A DNA stretch of 64,000 bases from Fibrobacter sp. UWB11 (GCF_900143015.1 NZ_FSRT01000001.1:1240001-1304000); one strand, 5' to 3'. Positions 23,803 through 32,644 are shown, counted from the first letter of the stretch. A program made the numbers and translations. The notes: generated by a model not told the origin, from the letters alone.

Positions 23803-24948
23803 TTATTCAATTTTTGTACAACGAACAGAAAGTCCGTATGTTTTTTCATCTCCATCATTTTTTGTTGGAGAATCATTAACCAGATTCATTACATACGCAA
23901 AATGAGCATACAATTTAAGGTCATAATCATCCTCTTCAGGATAATACCAGTATGCGACATTGTCTAACTTTTCAAACTTTCCCTTTTTTGTTCTTTTTCC
24001 GCCACCAATCAAAGAGAAACCACTAGCATTGCTTCCAAGAAAGCATTGCGAACGCAAGCCTTTTATTCCATCACCATATTTATCGTTATAATCTCGAATT
24101 ATCTCATAATCATCCCAAGTAAACAAGCGCCAGCCCTCAGGACAAATTCCTCGATGATCTCTTTCAATCCAATCAGAACAACTTTCTGTATTGCAACGGC
24201 TCGGTAACTGCATCATTTCAGCCCACTGGTACAACCCACCATACTTGTCGCAATTCGTGGTATCATTGTTGTAGCAATAGCGTTCAATCTTCGTATCGTC
24301 ATTTTGATCATTTTCGCCGAGAACCATATCACCGATATTCAGGTTTTCGGCCATGACGGTTACCTTTTTCCCCGTCTTATGCGAAGTCGCTGTGTAGTAA
24401 TAATAGCTACGACCATTACGCGGGTCAGTAAACTGTTTATAAACGTCCTTATGAATATTCCAGTTTCCAGCAAGGCATGTATCATGAGCATATGGTTTAT
24501 ACTCAATACCACTGGATACATCATTGTTTAGACTCGAAGATGAAGCTATCTTTTGACTAGAGCTAGACTCTACTTTTTTACTTGAGGACGAAGGGGGATT
24601 CCCGCTCGAGGCGGGAATGACAGAGGAAGAAGAGGAAGAAGTAGCCTTCGCCGATGAAGAGGACACTTTCGAAGAACTGCTACTAGATTGCTTACTGTTA
24701 CTGGATCCTTCGCGGCTATCGCCGCTCTGGATGACGGAACTGCTGCTCCGGATGACACTAGACGATGACGACTTCTTAACGCTGGAACTAGATGGTGATC
24801 CCGGAAAGGAATCCGAGATGACATCAGAAGGGGAAGTACCGCTGTCGTCGCCACAAGCGGCAAGAGCAATGGTAAGCAAAAGGACCATAATGGATCCTAT
24901 CGCGCTTTGCGCTCCAGGATGACACATAGCTCTTACGAATTTTCTCAT
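23803..24948 (-). CDS. FISUMP-domain lipoprotein, copy 2
   Basis: A 381-residue paralogue of the protein at 21003-22079: same C-terminal FISUMP domain (DPRNGRSYYYYTA, VTVMAENLNIGDMVLGENDQ, CPEGWRLFTWDDY, YGLSVRCTKIE) and a longer Ser-rich linker. AAGGAGT before ATG 24948 fixes the start. The signal peptide is odd: MRKFVRAM, then CHPGAQSAIGSI encoded by a dispersed repeat, then MVLLLTIALAAC with lipobox Cys32, so the n-region has been lengthened by about 12 codons compared with copy 1. Three more repeat copies are translated in the linker. Whether this signal peptide still works cannot be judged from sequence. Confidence 0.9.
   Translation of the reverse strand: MRKFVRAMCHPGAQSAIGSIMVLLLTIALAACGDDSGTSPSDVISDSFPGSPSSSSVKKSSSSSVIRSSSSVIQSGDSREGSSNSKQSSSSSSKVSSSSAKATSSSSSSVIPASSGNPPSSSSKKVESSSSQKIASSSSLNNDVSSGIEYKPYAHDTCLAGNWNIHKDVYKQFTDPRNGRSYYYYTATSHKTGKKVTVMAENLNIGDMVLGENDQNDDTKIERYCYNNDTTNCDKYGGLYQWAEMMQLPSRCNTESCSDWIERDHRGICPEGWRLFTWDDYEIIRDYNDKYGDGIKGLRSQCFLGSNASGFSLIGGGKRTKKGKFEKLDNVAYWYYPEEDDYDLKLYAHFAYVMNLVNDSPTKNDGDEKTYGLSVRCTKIE
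24596..24622. repeat. Dispersed repeat translated in the FISUMP 2 linker
   Basis: GGATTCCCGCTCGAGGCGGG then AATGACA, the same palindrome found between genes at 10529; coding strand reads Val-Ile-Pro-Ala-Ser-Ser-Gly-Asn-Pro. It is absent from the copy 1 linker. Confidence 0.82.
24703..24735. repeat. Dispersed repeat translated in the FISUMP 2 linker, second
   Basis: Same sequence as 21867-21899, reading SVIQSGDSREGS on the coding strand. Confidence 0.8.
24797..24822. repeat. Dispersed repeat translated in the FISUMP 2 linker, third
   Basis: GATCCCGGAAAGGAATCCGA then GATGAC, a slightly diverged form of 21961-21986. Confidence 0.75.
24892..24923. repeat. Dispersed repeat inside the FISUMP 2 signal-peptide region
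   Basis: GGATCCTATCGCGC and TGCGCTCCAGGATGACA arms; coding strand reads C-H-P-G-A-Q-S-A-I-G-S-I between the basic start and the hydrophobic core. Confidence 0.85.
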
Positions 24949-25068
24949 TCTATACTCCTTTCCTTCCATATACCCAACTTTTTTATTGAAACAATTTAGC
25001 AAAATTTCTATCTTTGACGTTAGTCAGTTCGAGACCCATCCTGACTCTAAACAAAACTAGGAGATTTT

Positions 25069-25722
25069 ATGAAAGACGCTTTGCTGGTCTTGTCCGGTGG
25101 AATGGACAGTGTGACCTTGCTTTACGACCGCGCCGCGGATATTGCGCTTGCCGTTTCGTTTGATTACGGCAGCAACCACAACGACAAAGAAATTCCTTTT
25201 GCTCGCATGCATTGCGAAAAGCTCGGAATCCCGCACATTACGATTCCGCTCAAGTTTATGCACGATTACTTTACCTCGTCGCTCCTTTCGGGTGCTGAAG
25301 CTATCCCAGAAGGGACTTACGCTGACGAGAACATGAAATCGACGGTGGTGCCGTTCCGCAATGGCATTATGCTTTCTGTGGCGGCAGGGCTTGCCGAAAG
25401 CCGTGACCTCAAGCGCGTGATGATGGCAAACCACTTTGGCGACCATGCGATTTATCCGGACTGCCGCGAAGAATTTGTGAAGAACATGTCGGCAGCGATT
25501 TCAGCGGGTACATACGCAAACATCACGATTGACGCTCCGTACACGAACATTTCCAAGGCGGATATCGCTCGCAAGGGTAAGGCGCTTGGTTTGGACTACA
25601 GCGAAACTTGGTCTTGCTACAAGGGCGGCCGTGTCCATTGTGACAAGTGCGCAACCTGCCTGGAACGCAAGGCGGCTCTCGCCGAAGCAGGCATCAACGA
25701 CACAACGGAATACGAGGCGTAA
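25069..25722 (+). CDS. queC: 7-cyano-7-deazaguanine (preQ0) synthase
   Basis: Converts 7-carboxy-7-deazaguanine to preQ0 with ATP and ammonia. The 217-residue protein has the PP-loop SGGMDS at 9-14, the FDYGSNHNDKE segment, and a zinc site made by Cys183, Cys191, Cys194 and Cys197 (SCYKGGRVHCDKCATC). The start ATG is preceded by AGGAG. First gene of queC-queD-queE; queD follows with a one-base gap. Confidence 0.95.
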   Translation: MKDALLVLSGGMDSVTLLYDRAADIALAVSFDYGSNHNDKEIPFARMHCEKLGIPHITIPLKFMHDYFTSSLLSGAEAIPEGTYADENMKSTVVPFRNGIMLSVAAGLAESRDLKRVMMANHFGDHAIYPDCREEFVKNMSAAISAGTYANITIDAPYTNISKADIARKGKALGLDYSETWSCYKGGRVHCDKCATCLERKAALAEAGINDTTEYEA

Positions 25723-25723
25723 T

Positions 25724-26053
25724 ATGTACAGAGTTATCAAGCGTATTGAAATTTCTGGGGCTCACAAGCTCTCGCTCCCGTACGAAAGCAAGTGCTGCGG
25801 TCTGCATGGCCACAACTGGATTATCACGGTGTTCTGCCAGTCCGAAACTCTCGACGAGAATGGCATGGTGGTCGATTTCTCGCGCATCAAGGAAATTGTG
25901 AAGGGCAAGCTCGATCACCAGTTCTTGAACGATGTGGTGGATTTTAATCCGACGGCGGAAAACATGGCTCGCTGGATTTGCGAACAGGTGCCGCATTGCT
26001 ACAAGGTGCAGGTTCAGGAAAGCGAAGGCAATACCGTCGAGTACGAAGTTTAG
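25724..26053 (+). CDS. queD: 6-carboxy-5,6,7,8-tetrahydropterin synthase
   Basis: Converts dihydroneopterin triphosphate to 6-carboxytetrahydropterin, the first committed step to queuosine. The 109-residue protein carries His14, His28 and His30 as zinc ligands (SGAHKL, LHGHNW) and catalytic Cys24 in CCGLHGH, plus the acidic partner in LDHQFLND and the C-terminal VQESEGNTVEYE. The ATG at 25724 follows the queC TAA almost directly; a longer open frame starting inside queC is ignored. queE lies after a repeat-filled gap. Confidence 0.93.
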   Translation: MYRVIKRIEISGAHKLSLPYESKCCGLHGHNWIITVFCQSETLDENGMVVDFSRIKEIVKGKLDHQFLNDVVDFNPTAENMARWICEQVPHCYKVQVQESEGNTVEYEV

Positions 26054-26067
26054 TAATTTATCGTAAT

Positions 26068-26148
26068 AGATTGCTTCGCTACGCTCGCAATGACGATGTA
26101 AGCAATGTCAACGTCATTGCGAGGCCCCGAAAGGGGCCGTGGCAATCT
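26068..26148. repeat. Long palindromic repeat between queD and queE
   Basis: Outer arms AGATTGC/GCAATCT, middle arms TCGCAATGACG (26085-26095) and CGTCATTGCGA (26112-26122), plus an inner hairpin GCCCCGAAAGGGGC. A different subtype from the GGATCC-ended family (ends contain CATTGCGAG). It sits within the que operon, 17 bases before the queE start. Confidence 0.8.
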
Positions 26149-26164
26149 AAATTGCATTGTGAAT

Positions 26165-26839
26165 ATGAAAGTCTCCGAAATTTTTAAGAGTATCGAGGGC
26201 GAAGGAATTCGCATGGGGCTGGCGGCGGTGTTTGTGCGTCTGCACGGCTGCAACTTGCGCTGTAGCTACTGCGATTCGATGTATGCGGTCGAAGGTCCTG
26301 ACTTTAAGCAGATGAGCGTGGGAGATGTCCTTGCAGCGGTTGAAGCGTATCGCAACGAATCCGGTGTCAAGTGCGTCACGCTCACGGGTGGCGAACCGCT
26401 GATTCACGAAGGCGTGGGCGAGCTGCTTACCGCATTCTGTGAAGCAGGCTTTGAAGTCAATATCGAGACGAACGGCACGGTCCCTTGCAAATGGCTGTTG
26501 CCTGGACTCTTCTACACGATGGACTGGAAGTGCAAAAGCAGCGGCATGTCAGCCCGAATGAAGATGGAAAATATCATTTCACTCGGTAAAAATGACGTGC
26601 TCAAGTTCGTTGTCGGGAGTGTCGAAGACTTGCTGGAAGCGGAAGGCGTTGTCGCGCGACTCTCGCTAACATCTCCAGATAATATGCCGCACATTTTTAT
26701 TTCGCCGGTATGGGGCGAACTCACCAACGAGCAAATTGTCAATTGGATGGTGGGTAGCAAGGTGATGACGCAAAACAACGCTCGGTTCCAAGTGCAACTG
26801 CACAAAATCGTGTGGGACCCCGACATGCGCGGGGTATAG
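26165..26839 (+). CDS. queE: 7-carboxy-7-deazaguanine synthase (radical SAM)
   Basis: Radical-SAM ring contraction of 6-carboxytetrahydropterin to CDG. The 224-residue protein has the 4Fe-4S motif Cys29-x3-Cys33-x2-Cys36 (CNLRCSYC), EGEG at 11-14 as in QueE, and TLTGGEPLIHEG for SAM contact. The open frame can be extended to 26105, but the first 20 residues would then be translated repeat DNA; ATG 26165 matches the family start MKVSEIFKSIEGEG. A RBS is weak, so expression may depend on read-through from queD across the repeat. Confidence 0.94.
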   Translation: MKVSEIFKSIEGEGIRMGLAAVFVRLHGCNLRCSYCDSMYAVEGPDFKQMSVGDVLAAVEAYRNESGVKCVTLTGGEPLIHEGVGELLTAFCEAGFEVNIETNGTVPCKWLLPGLFYTMDWKCKSSGMSARMKMENIISLGKNDVLKFVVGSVEDLLEAEGVVARLSLTSPDNMPHIFISPVWGELTNEQIVNWMVGSKVMTQNNARFQVQLHKIVWDPDMRGV

Positions 26840-26865
26840 CGCGGGCGCTTCTTGCAAAGCGATTG

Positions 26866-27924
26866 CTAATCGAGATAAATAACTTCGCCGATTAGCGGCA
26901 TGAGCAAAGGCTTGCCAGATTCCTTGGCGGCCTTTTTCGCATTTTCGAGCGGTTCGTAATACGGATGCTTGCTCAGACAGAACTTGGAATGGTGAACCGT
27001 AATGTAGCGGGCAGCCCCCAAATCTTTCATCTCCTGACCCAAATATTGCGGCATCGTATGGACTTGCGCCCAGTCCGGATTATATTGCCCGTTTTCAAGT
27101 ATCCCTAAATCAATGTTCGGGAACTTTTGCCCAATTTTCGAGTAATGCGAACCGTAGCCGCCGTCACCGCCAATCCAAATAGTGCGCTTGGGCGATTCAT
27201 AGACGAACGAAGCCCAAAACGTCTTGTTTTTGTTCAGATCGCGACCCGAAAAATGCCTTGCTGGCGTAGCCGTAACGCGGGTGCTGTCGCCAAGCTGCGC
27301 TTTTTCCCACCAGTCAAGTTCAATAAGCTTGCTCACGGGATAGTGCCAGTATTCCAAATGCGAGCCTACACCAAGTGCGGTTACCACCTTTTTCACACGC
27401 GGTTCCAATTCCGTGACGGTCTCGTAATCCAAATGGTCCCAATGGTCGTGGGTGATGACAAGAACATCGATGTCCGGCATGTCGGCTGGCTTGTAAATAT
27501 CCGTGCCCTTGAACATCTTATTAGCGAACTTGACGGGGGAGCCCTTGTAAAACACCGGGTCCACCAAAATTTTCTTACCCGAAAGGTTCACAAGGTACGA
27601 TGAATGCCCGAACCAAACAATCCAATCTTTGTCGTTGGGGAGTTTTCTCAAATCCGTCTTGATGGCATGCAAAGCCGTGTCGGGAACGGTATTTTTCTTG
27701 TTGTTGAACATGAATTCTCGCCAGACAGTAAGCGTACTCTTGTTGCCCGTCATGAATTCCGTTTCTTCTTCGTTCACGAACTGCTTGCCATCGTAATGCG
27801 GGGACTTTTTGACGCGTTCGAGGCGCTTACCCTGCGGGAGCTTGCCAAAGCTGTCCTGGCTCAAGAACAAGACGCCGGCATCGCCCAAAATAAAAAGGAC
27901 TGTTAAAATAATTGAAGTAATCAT
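26866..27924 (-). CDS. MBL-fold metal-dependent hydrolase, NAPE-PLD/UlaG-like
   Basis: A 352-residue membrane-anchored metallo-beta-lactamase-fold protein. The N-terminus (ITSIILTVLFILGDAGVLFL) is a signal anchor or uncleaved signal peptide. The domain begins WIVWFGHSSYLVNLSGKKIL and LVDPVF, and the metal motif is THDHWDHLD; later ligands are PARHFSGRD, WIGGDGGYG and TVHHSKF. This layout is that of the beta-lactamase domain 2 family containing NAPE-hydrolysing phospholipase D and UlaG-like hydrolases. The substrate is unknown. Convergent with queE, no operon partner. Confidence 0.87.
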   Translation of the reverse strand: MITSIILTVLFILGDAGVLFLSQDSFGKLPQGKRLERVKKSPHYDGKQFVNEEETEFMTGNKSTLTVWREFMFNNKKNTVPDTALHAIKTDLRKLPNDKDWIVWFGHSSYLVNLSGKKILVDPVFYKGSPVKFANKMFKGTDIYKPADMPDIDVLVITHDHWDHLDYETVTELEPRVKKVVTALGVGSHLEYWHYPVSKLIELDWWEKAQLGDSTRVTATPARHFSGRDLNKNKTFWASFVYESPKRTIWIGGDGGYGSHYSKIGQKFPNIDLGILENGQYNPDWAQVHTMPQYLGQEMKDLGAARYITVHHSKFCLSKHPYYEPLENAKKAAKESGKPLLMPLIGEVIYLD

Positions 27925-28020
27925 AACTAGGCAATAATATATAATTGTTTTTTTGTAAAAATTCTATCCAGATGTGCAGGTTTACATTGTGTTAAAAGGT
28001 GAAGCCGTTCTTGAAAGGGT

Positions 28021-28048
28021 GGTGCCCGCTCGAAGGCGGGCATGACAG
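28021..28048. repeat. Dispersed palindromic repeat, GCCCGC subtype
   Basis: GGTGCCCGCTCGAAGGCGGG then CATGACA, in the gap between the MBL-fold gene and pckG. The remainder of the gap 27925-28209 is promoter space with no gene seen. Confidence 0.78.
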
Positions 28049-28209
28049 GTTTAATGTTTAGGTTGAATCTTTCCATTTTCTTCCTACTGCCTACTTCCTA
28101 CCGCTTACTAATCACTAAAATTCATTGACCAATACCCATATTTTTTGCTATCTTGTAGCGCGTTCGAAATATCTCGAAATCTAACACGTTAAACCAATAG
28201 GAGCTCATA

Positions 28210-30072
28210 ATGAGTCTTACTCTTAACGATATCAAGCACCCGAAAATCAGTACTTGGGTGAATGAAATGATTGCCATGTGCGAACCGGACAACGTCGTCG
28301 TCGTTGACGGTACCCAGGAAGAATATGATGCCCTCATGCAGAAGTGCGTCAAGGCTGGCCTCGCAACGAAGCTCGCCAAGAAGGAAAACTGCTACTTGTT
28401 CCGTTCTCTCCCGTCTGACGTGGCTCGCGTCGAATCCCGTACCTTCATTTCTTCCGTGAAGGAAGAAGATGCAGGTCCGACCAACCACTGGATCGACCCG
28501 TCTGAACTCAAGCAGACGATGCGTAAGCTCTACAAGGGTTGTATGCACGGCCGTACCATGTACGTGATCCCGTTCTGCATGGGCCCGCTCGGCTCCCCGA
28601 TTTCCAAGAACGGTATCGAAGTCACTGACTCCGAATACGTCGTTCTCAACATGGACATCATGACTCGCGCTGGCAAGAAGGTTCTCGATATCTTCAATGC
28701 TGACCCGAACGCTGACTTCGTTCCGTGCCTCCACTCCGTTGGTAAGCCGCTCCGCGAATGCGAAAGCGACAACGGCATCTGGCCGTGCGCTGACGTTGAA
28801 TACAAGTACATCACGCAGTTCCCGGAAGAACGCCTCATTTGGTCCTATGGTTCCGGTTACGGTGGAAACGCCCTCCTCGGCAAGAAGTGCTTTGCTCTCC
28901 GCATTGCTACCGTTCTCGCTCGCGACGAAGGCTGGCTCGCTGAACACATGCTCATCCTCAAGCTCACGAACCCGAAGGGCGAAGTCAAGTACGTGACTGG
29001 CGCATTCCCGTCTGCTTGCGGTAAGACGAACCTCGCCATGCTCATCCCGACTATCCCGGGCTGGAAGGTCGAAACCATCGGTGACGACATTGCATGGATG
29101 AAGTTTGGCAAGGATGGCCGTCTTTATGCTATCAACCCGGAAGCTGGCTTCTTCGGCGTTGCCCCGGGTACTTCTGCAGAATCCAACAAGAACGCTCTTG
29201 TTTCTGCTGAAAAGAACACGATCTACACGAACTGCGCTCTCACTGAAGACGGCGACGTGTGGTGGGAAGGCATCGGCTACCCGGCTAAGGGCAAGCTCGT
29301 TGACTGGAAGGGCAAGACCCGTGACGCTCTCCCGAAGGACAAGGCTCCGAAGGGCGAAGAAATGGCTCACCCGAATGCTCGCTTCACCGCTCCGGCTAAG
29401 CAGTGCCCGTGCATTGCTAAGGAATGGGAAGATCCGGCAGGCGTTCCTATCTCCGCAATCCTCTTCGGCGGTCGTCGTCCGTCCACCATTCCTCTGGTTC
29501 ACCAGTCCTTGAACTGGAACCACGGCGTGTTCCTCGGCTCCATCGTCGGTTCCGAAATCACCGCTGCTTCCACCATCGATGCATCTCAGGTCGGTAAGAT
29601 CCGTCGCGACCCGTTCGCAATCCTCCCGTTCTGCGGCTACAACATGGGTGACTACTTCAAGCACTGGATCGAAATCGGTCAGAAGTCCACTGAAGACAAG
29701 CTTCCGAAGATCTTCTACGTGAACTGGTTCCGCAAGGATGCCAACAACGAAAAGCTTCCGGGTGGCTTCATGTGGCCGGGTTACGGCGACAACAGCCGCG
29801 TGCTCGCTTGGATCTTCGACCGCTGCAACGGTGTTGACAACGCTGTCGAAACTCCGATCGGTTACATGCCGAAGGAAGGCGCCATCAATACTGATGGTCT
29901 CGCTGACTACTATAAGGAAACTCTCCCGCAGATCACGAAGGTTGACGTGGAAGGCTGGAAGAAGGAACTCGCTGACGTTAAGGAAAACCACTATCCGAAG
30001 TTCGGCAAGCACCTCCCGAAGGAACTCTCTGAAATCATCGACATGATCCAGGATCGTTTGAACAAGGCATAA
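28210..30072 (+). CDS. pckG: Phosphoenolpyruvate carboxykinase (GTP)
   Basis: Interconverts oxaloacetate plus GTP and PEP plus CO2 plus GDP. In Fibrobacter it probably runs towards oxaloacetate on the way to succinate. The 620-residue length is normal for the GTP type; visible motifs are [23 protein letters not shown], the P-loop FPSACGKTN at 266-274 with the hyper-reactive Cys270, and [12 protein letters not shown]. Codon use is strongly biased and the opposite strand is open for about 600 codons as a result, suggesting high expression. AGGAG precedes the ATG. Confidence 0.97.
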   Translation: MSLTLNDIKHPKISTWVNEMIAMCEPDNVVVVDGTQEEYDALMQKCVKAGLATKLAKKENCYLFRSLPSDVARVESRTFISSVKEEDAGPTNHWIDPSELKQTMRKLYKGCMHGRTMYVIPFCMGPLGSPISKNGIEVTDSEYVVLNMDIMTRAGKKVLDIFNADPNADFVPCLHSVGKPLRECESDNGIWPCADVEYKYITQFPEERLIWSYGSGYGGNALLGKKCFALRIATVLARDEGWLAEHMLILKLTNPKGEVKYVTGAFPSACGKTNLAMLIPTIPGWKVETIGDDIAWMKFGKDGRLYAINPEAGFFGVAPGTSAESNKNALVSAEKNTIYTNCALTEDGDVWWEGIGYPAKGKLVDWKGKTRDALPKDKAPKGEEMAHPNARFTAPAKQCPCIAKEWEDPAGVPISAILFGGRRPSTIPLVHQSLNWNHGVFLGSIVGSEITAASTIDASQVGKIRRDPFAILPFCGYNMGDYFKHWIEIGQKSTEDKLPKIFYVNWFRKDANNEKLPGGFMWPGYGDNSRVLAWIFDRCNGVDNAVETPIGYMPKEGAINTDGLADYYKETLPQITKVDVEGWKKELADVKENHYPKFGKHLPKELSEIIDMIQDRLNKA

Positions 30073-30128
30073 TGTTTGCCGCGGCTTGATGTCGCGACAC
30101 TCTGTGTCTAGTTCCTAGCGAACTTAAA

Positions 30129-30162
30129 CGCCCTTGCGATGAAAGTCGCAAGGGTGTTTTTG
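30129..30162 (+). terminator. Terminator of pckG
   Basis: CCCTTGCGA, loop TGAAAG, TCGCAAGGG followed by TGTTTTTG. Confidence 0.85.
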
Positions 30163-30188
30163 TATAAAATCGTTAATTGAGATTTAAT

Positions 30189-31079
30189 TTAGTTGGCGTT
30201 GTACTTGCGGCTCGCAAGAACGCCCATAATACTAGTACGTAGAGAATCTGTTGTCGATGTATCTGCGATAAACTTTGTCGTTATATCCAGCGTGTCGCCA
30301 CGCCCATATTGGTCCTTATAGACGAGTTTCCAAGAAATGGTTGTGTCGCGATATGATTTCATGGATCCATTGAAAAATTGATAGGTTACCCGATCAACTT
30401 TTTCAGGAAGTCTGCGTACTACGCTTTTAGGATTATCATTATTAGGAGTGTATTGTACATTGGCTGCACCAACACTGCATTTTCCTGAGCGACTTGTTGC
30501 TTCAAAACCAAAGGGGAATAAATCTCTTTTTTCAAATGTAAAACCTTCAGGTAGACCGATGTGTTCAAGGTAATAATTGGAAGTGAATTCAAAAAATTGA
30601 GCACATGCGTGGCCGTTTAGAGTAGACAAAACTTTTTGTACTGTATCCCGATTGAATTTTGGAATTTTTGCAATGGGGATGTAATTGACAAGCGCGTTTT
30701 CGCCGAAGTTTATGTTCTTGTAAGTGGTATCGTAAATGGTGTCTTTATAGCTAGGACATTTTATACGATTGTTGTTGGCGTCACGGCATATCTTTACCGT
30801 ATAACAGCCTACGCATGTTTCGTGGTAACAGCTAAAACTGGTATCTTTTATGTTGCAATCCGATTCGTCCCATTGCGTTGTATCGCCCTTAAAATTGAGC
30901 GCTCGGTACATCTTCACGTTTTTGTGTAGCGTGCTATCAGCAATCGAAGTGTAATCTTCGAGGGAAATCTCTTTTACGGGCTTCGCTCTGTTGCCACCGA
31001 TTTCGTCATTTGTACACGCAAAAAAACTAAATGTTAAGCCAATTAAGAATACAGACGTGAATTTACAAGACAACTTCAT
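30189..31079 (-). CDS. Hypothetical lipoprotein, tandem paralogue B
   Basis: A 296-residue lipoprotein: signal peptide MKLSCKFTSVFLIGLTFSFF with lipobox Cys22. The mature part is shared with the gene just upstream: YRALNFKGDTTQWDESDC, RDTIYDTTYKNINFG, SNYYLEHIGLPEGF, RSGKCSVGAANVQYT, QFFNGSMKSYRDTTISWKLV and DQYGRGDTLDITTKF. Several paired Cys suggest disulfides. The frame is open to 31139, but ATG 31079 gives the signal peptide and lies five bases after the paralogue's stop, so the two form an operon. Function unknown. Confidence 0.8.
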   Translation of the reverse strand: MKLSCKFTSVFLIGLTFSFFACTNDEIGGNRAKPVKEISLEDYTSIADSTLHKNVKMYRALNFKGDTTQWDESDCNIKDTSFSCYHETCVGCYTVKICRDANNNRIKCPSYKDTIYDTTYKNINFGENALVNYIPIAKIPKFNRDTVQKVLSTLNGHACAQFFEFTSNYYLEHIGLPEGFTFEKRDLFPFGFEATSRSGKCSVGAANVQYTPNNDNPKSVVRRLPEKVDRVTYQFFNGSMKSYRDTTISWKLVYKDQYGRGDTLDITTKFIADTSTTDSLRTSIMGVLASRKYNAN

Positions 31080-31083
31080 TTCA

Positions 31084-32019
31084 TTATTTACAATTAGATG
31101 GCTTGATGGCATCATAACATGCTCCATCATAAAAACCATAAATCTTTATTCTTAAAGAATCGGAGTCATCGTATTCAAATTTAGTGGTTATGTCCAAAGT
31201 ATCCGCACGACGGTATTGGTCTGTGTACACCAACTTCCAAGAAATTGTCGTATCTTGGAATGTTGTAAGAGTACCATTGAAAAATTGAAGAGTATTGTCG
31301 TCAAGTTCTTCGGGAAGAGATCTTCTATAGACAACAGAATAATGAGAACTCATGGTGTACTGAATACGGGCGCTTTGAACGGAGCATTTCTCTTGACCAG
31401 AATCATCCCTATCAACGTACGCATCATACCCAAACATCACATCATCTTCATTCTTCCATGAAAATCCCGGAAGCCCTATAGCCTTAAGACTGTAATTGGA
31501 TCTAAGTTCAAAGATTTGTGAGCAACGCTCGCCGGAGAGCTTGGAAAGAGCTTTTGCAACAGCCTCTCTATCGAATTCAGGAATTTCTGCAACCGGAGTG
31601 TAGTGGACTAGCGCGTTTTTTCCAAAGTTTATATCCGTATAGGTCGTATCGTAAATGGTATCTCTGTAACCGGAACGTTTTTTGGTTTTATCGCCAAAAA
31701 AATCATCATAAAAATCGTCCCGAATTCCATAAGAGAACTCGTGTCGTTCGACATGATTGCAAGAAAAAGTCGAATCTTCAATCTCGCAGTCAGAAGCGCT
31801 CCAGAAGGTTGTATCTTTGTTGAAATTAAGTGCTCGATACCGCTGCACATCTACGTGAAGAGTGCTATCTATAAAGAAATACTCATCTTCTTCGCTGCTG
31901 GAGCTGGGGAGGCTACTTTCGCCTGTAGCATCATTTACGTGATGACCATCAGAACAAGACATTAAAGAATATGTCAAACAAAACACACCAAGAGCAACCA
32001 ATTTACGAGCATTTTTCAT
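31084..32019 (-). CDS. Hypothetical lipoprotein, tandem paralogue A
   Basis: A 311-residue lipoprotein: MKNARKLVALGVFCLTYSLM with Cys22 after Ser21, then a short Ser-rich linker (SLPSSSSEEDE). The mature domain repeats the blocks of the downstream paralogue: YRALNFNKDTTFWSASDC, RDTIYDTTYTDINFG, SNYSLKAIGLPGF, FNGTLTTFQDTTISWKLVYT and DTLDITTKF. Sequence identity is moderate, so the duplication is not recent. It heads a two-gene operon; the leader has a GGAGG RBS (AAGGAGGATT). No function recognised. Confidence 0.8.
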   Translation of the reverse strand: MKNARKLVALGVFCLTYSLMSCSDGHHVNDATGESSLPSSSSEEDEYFFIDSTLHVDVQRYRALNFNKDTTFWSASDCEIEDSTFSCNHVERHEFSYGIRDDFYDDFFGDKTKKRSGYRDTIYDTTYTDINFGKNALVHYTPVAEIPEFDREAVAKALSKLSGERCSQIFELRSNYSLKAIGLPGFSWKNEDDVMFGYDAYVDRDDSGQEKCSVQSARIQYTMSSHYSVVYRRSLPEELDDNTLQFFNGTLTTFQDTTISWKLVYTDQYRRADTLDITTKFEYDDSDSLRIKIYGFYDGACYDAIKPSNCK

Positions 32020-32139
32020 TATAAATCCTCCTTCTCTTATAAAGAAAAAGCGTCATTTGGATAAAATATACAAAATGATACATCATCTCAACAGGAATTC
32101 TTTTATATTTTATCGCAAGTGTTTTGACAGGAGGGTTAT

Positions 32140-32619
32140 ATGAAACTGTTACGCGAAATTATTGGCTATGTTCTTGGCGGAGTGCTTTTTGTGGGGTTGA
32201 TTCCAACGCTAATGTGGCTTGCTTCCGGGATGCCGGATTTGTTACCAGTTGATGCCGCTCGGGGAATAATCGCTGTTGTGGTTATGCTTGCCGGACTTGC
32301 ATTGAGCATTTGGACAATCATTTACATGAAACGTCGCGGGAAAGGCAATCCGATGGACGCATTTGGTCATGAAGTCGCACCACGCACTTGCCACTTGATG
32401 ATAGATGGTCCGTATCGTCTAAACAGAAATCCGATGCTTACAGGCACGTTCGTTTACCTCATTGGCGCATTAGTATGGCTATGGCATTGGCAGGCCTTGC
32501 TTGTATTTGCCATATTCGTCGCTATTATGATGGTACAAGTCTTTAGCGAAGAACGACGCCTCCGCCGTGATTTTGGCAAGGAATACGAGGATTTCTGCAA
32601 AATCCGCAGAAGATTTTAA
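32140..32619 (+). CDS. Isoprenylcysteine/phospholipid methyltransferase-family membrane protein
   Basis: A 159-residue integral membrane protein with about four hydrophobic segments (YVLGGVLFVGLIPTLMWLA, GIIAVVVMLAGLALSIWTII, LTGTFVYLIGALVWLW, LLVFAIFVAIMMVQVF). The C-terminal half carries the ICMT/PEMT SAM-binding pattern: GPYRLNRNPMLTG and EERRLRRDFGKEYEDF with conserved EE and final Tyr. Such enzymes methylate small lipids or unknown substrates. An RBS (ACAGGAGGG) precedes the ATG. Single gene with its own terminator. Confidence 0.82.
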   Translation: MKLLREIIGYVLGGVLFVGLIPTLMWLASGMPDLLPVDAARGIIAVVVMLAGLALSIWTIIYMKRRGKGNPMDAFGHEVAPRTCHLMIDGPYRLNRNPMLTGTFVYLIGALVWLWHWQALLVFAIFVAIMMVQVFSEERRLRRDFGKEYEDFCKIRRRF

Positions 32620-32644
32620 TTTCAAAAAAATTTCATTTAATAGA

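Noticed and set aside
26105-26164. Longer queE start
   Set aside because: The added 20 codons are palindromic repeat DNA; the family start is the ATG at 26165.
28189-30012. 607-codon open frame opposite pckG
   Set aside because: Antisense shadow of a highly biased gene; no motif or start signal.
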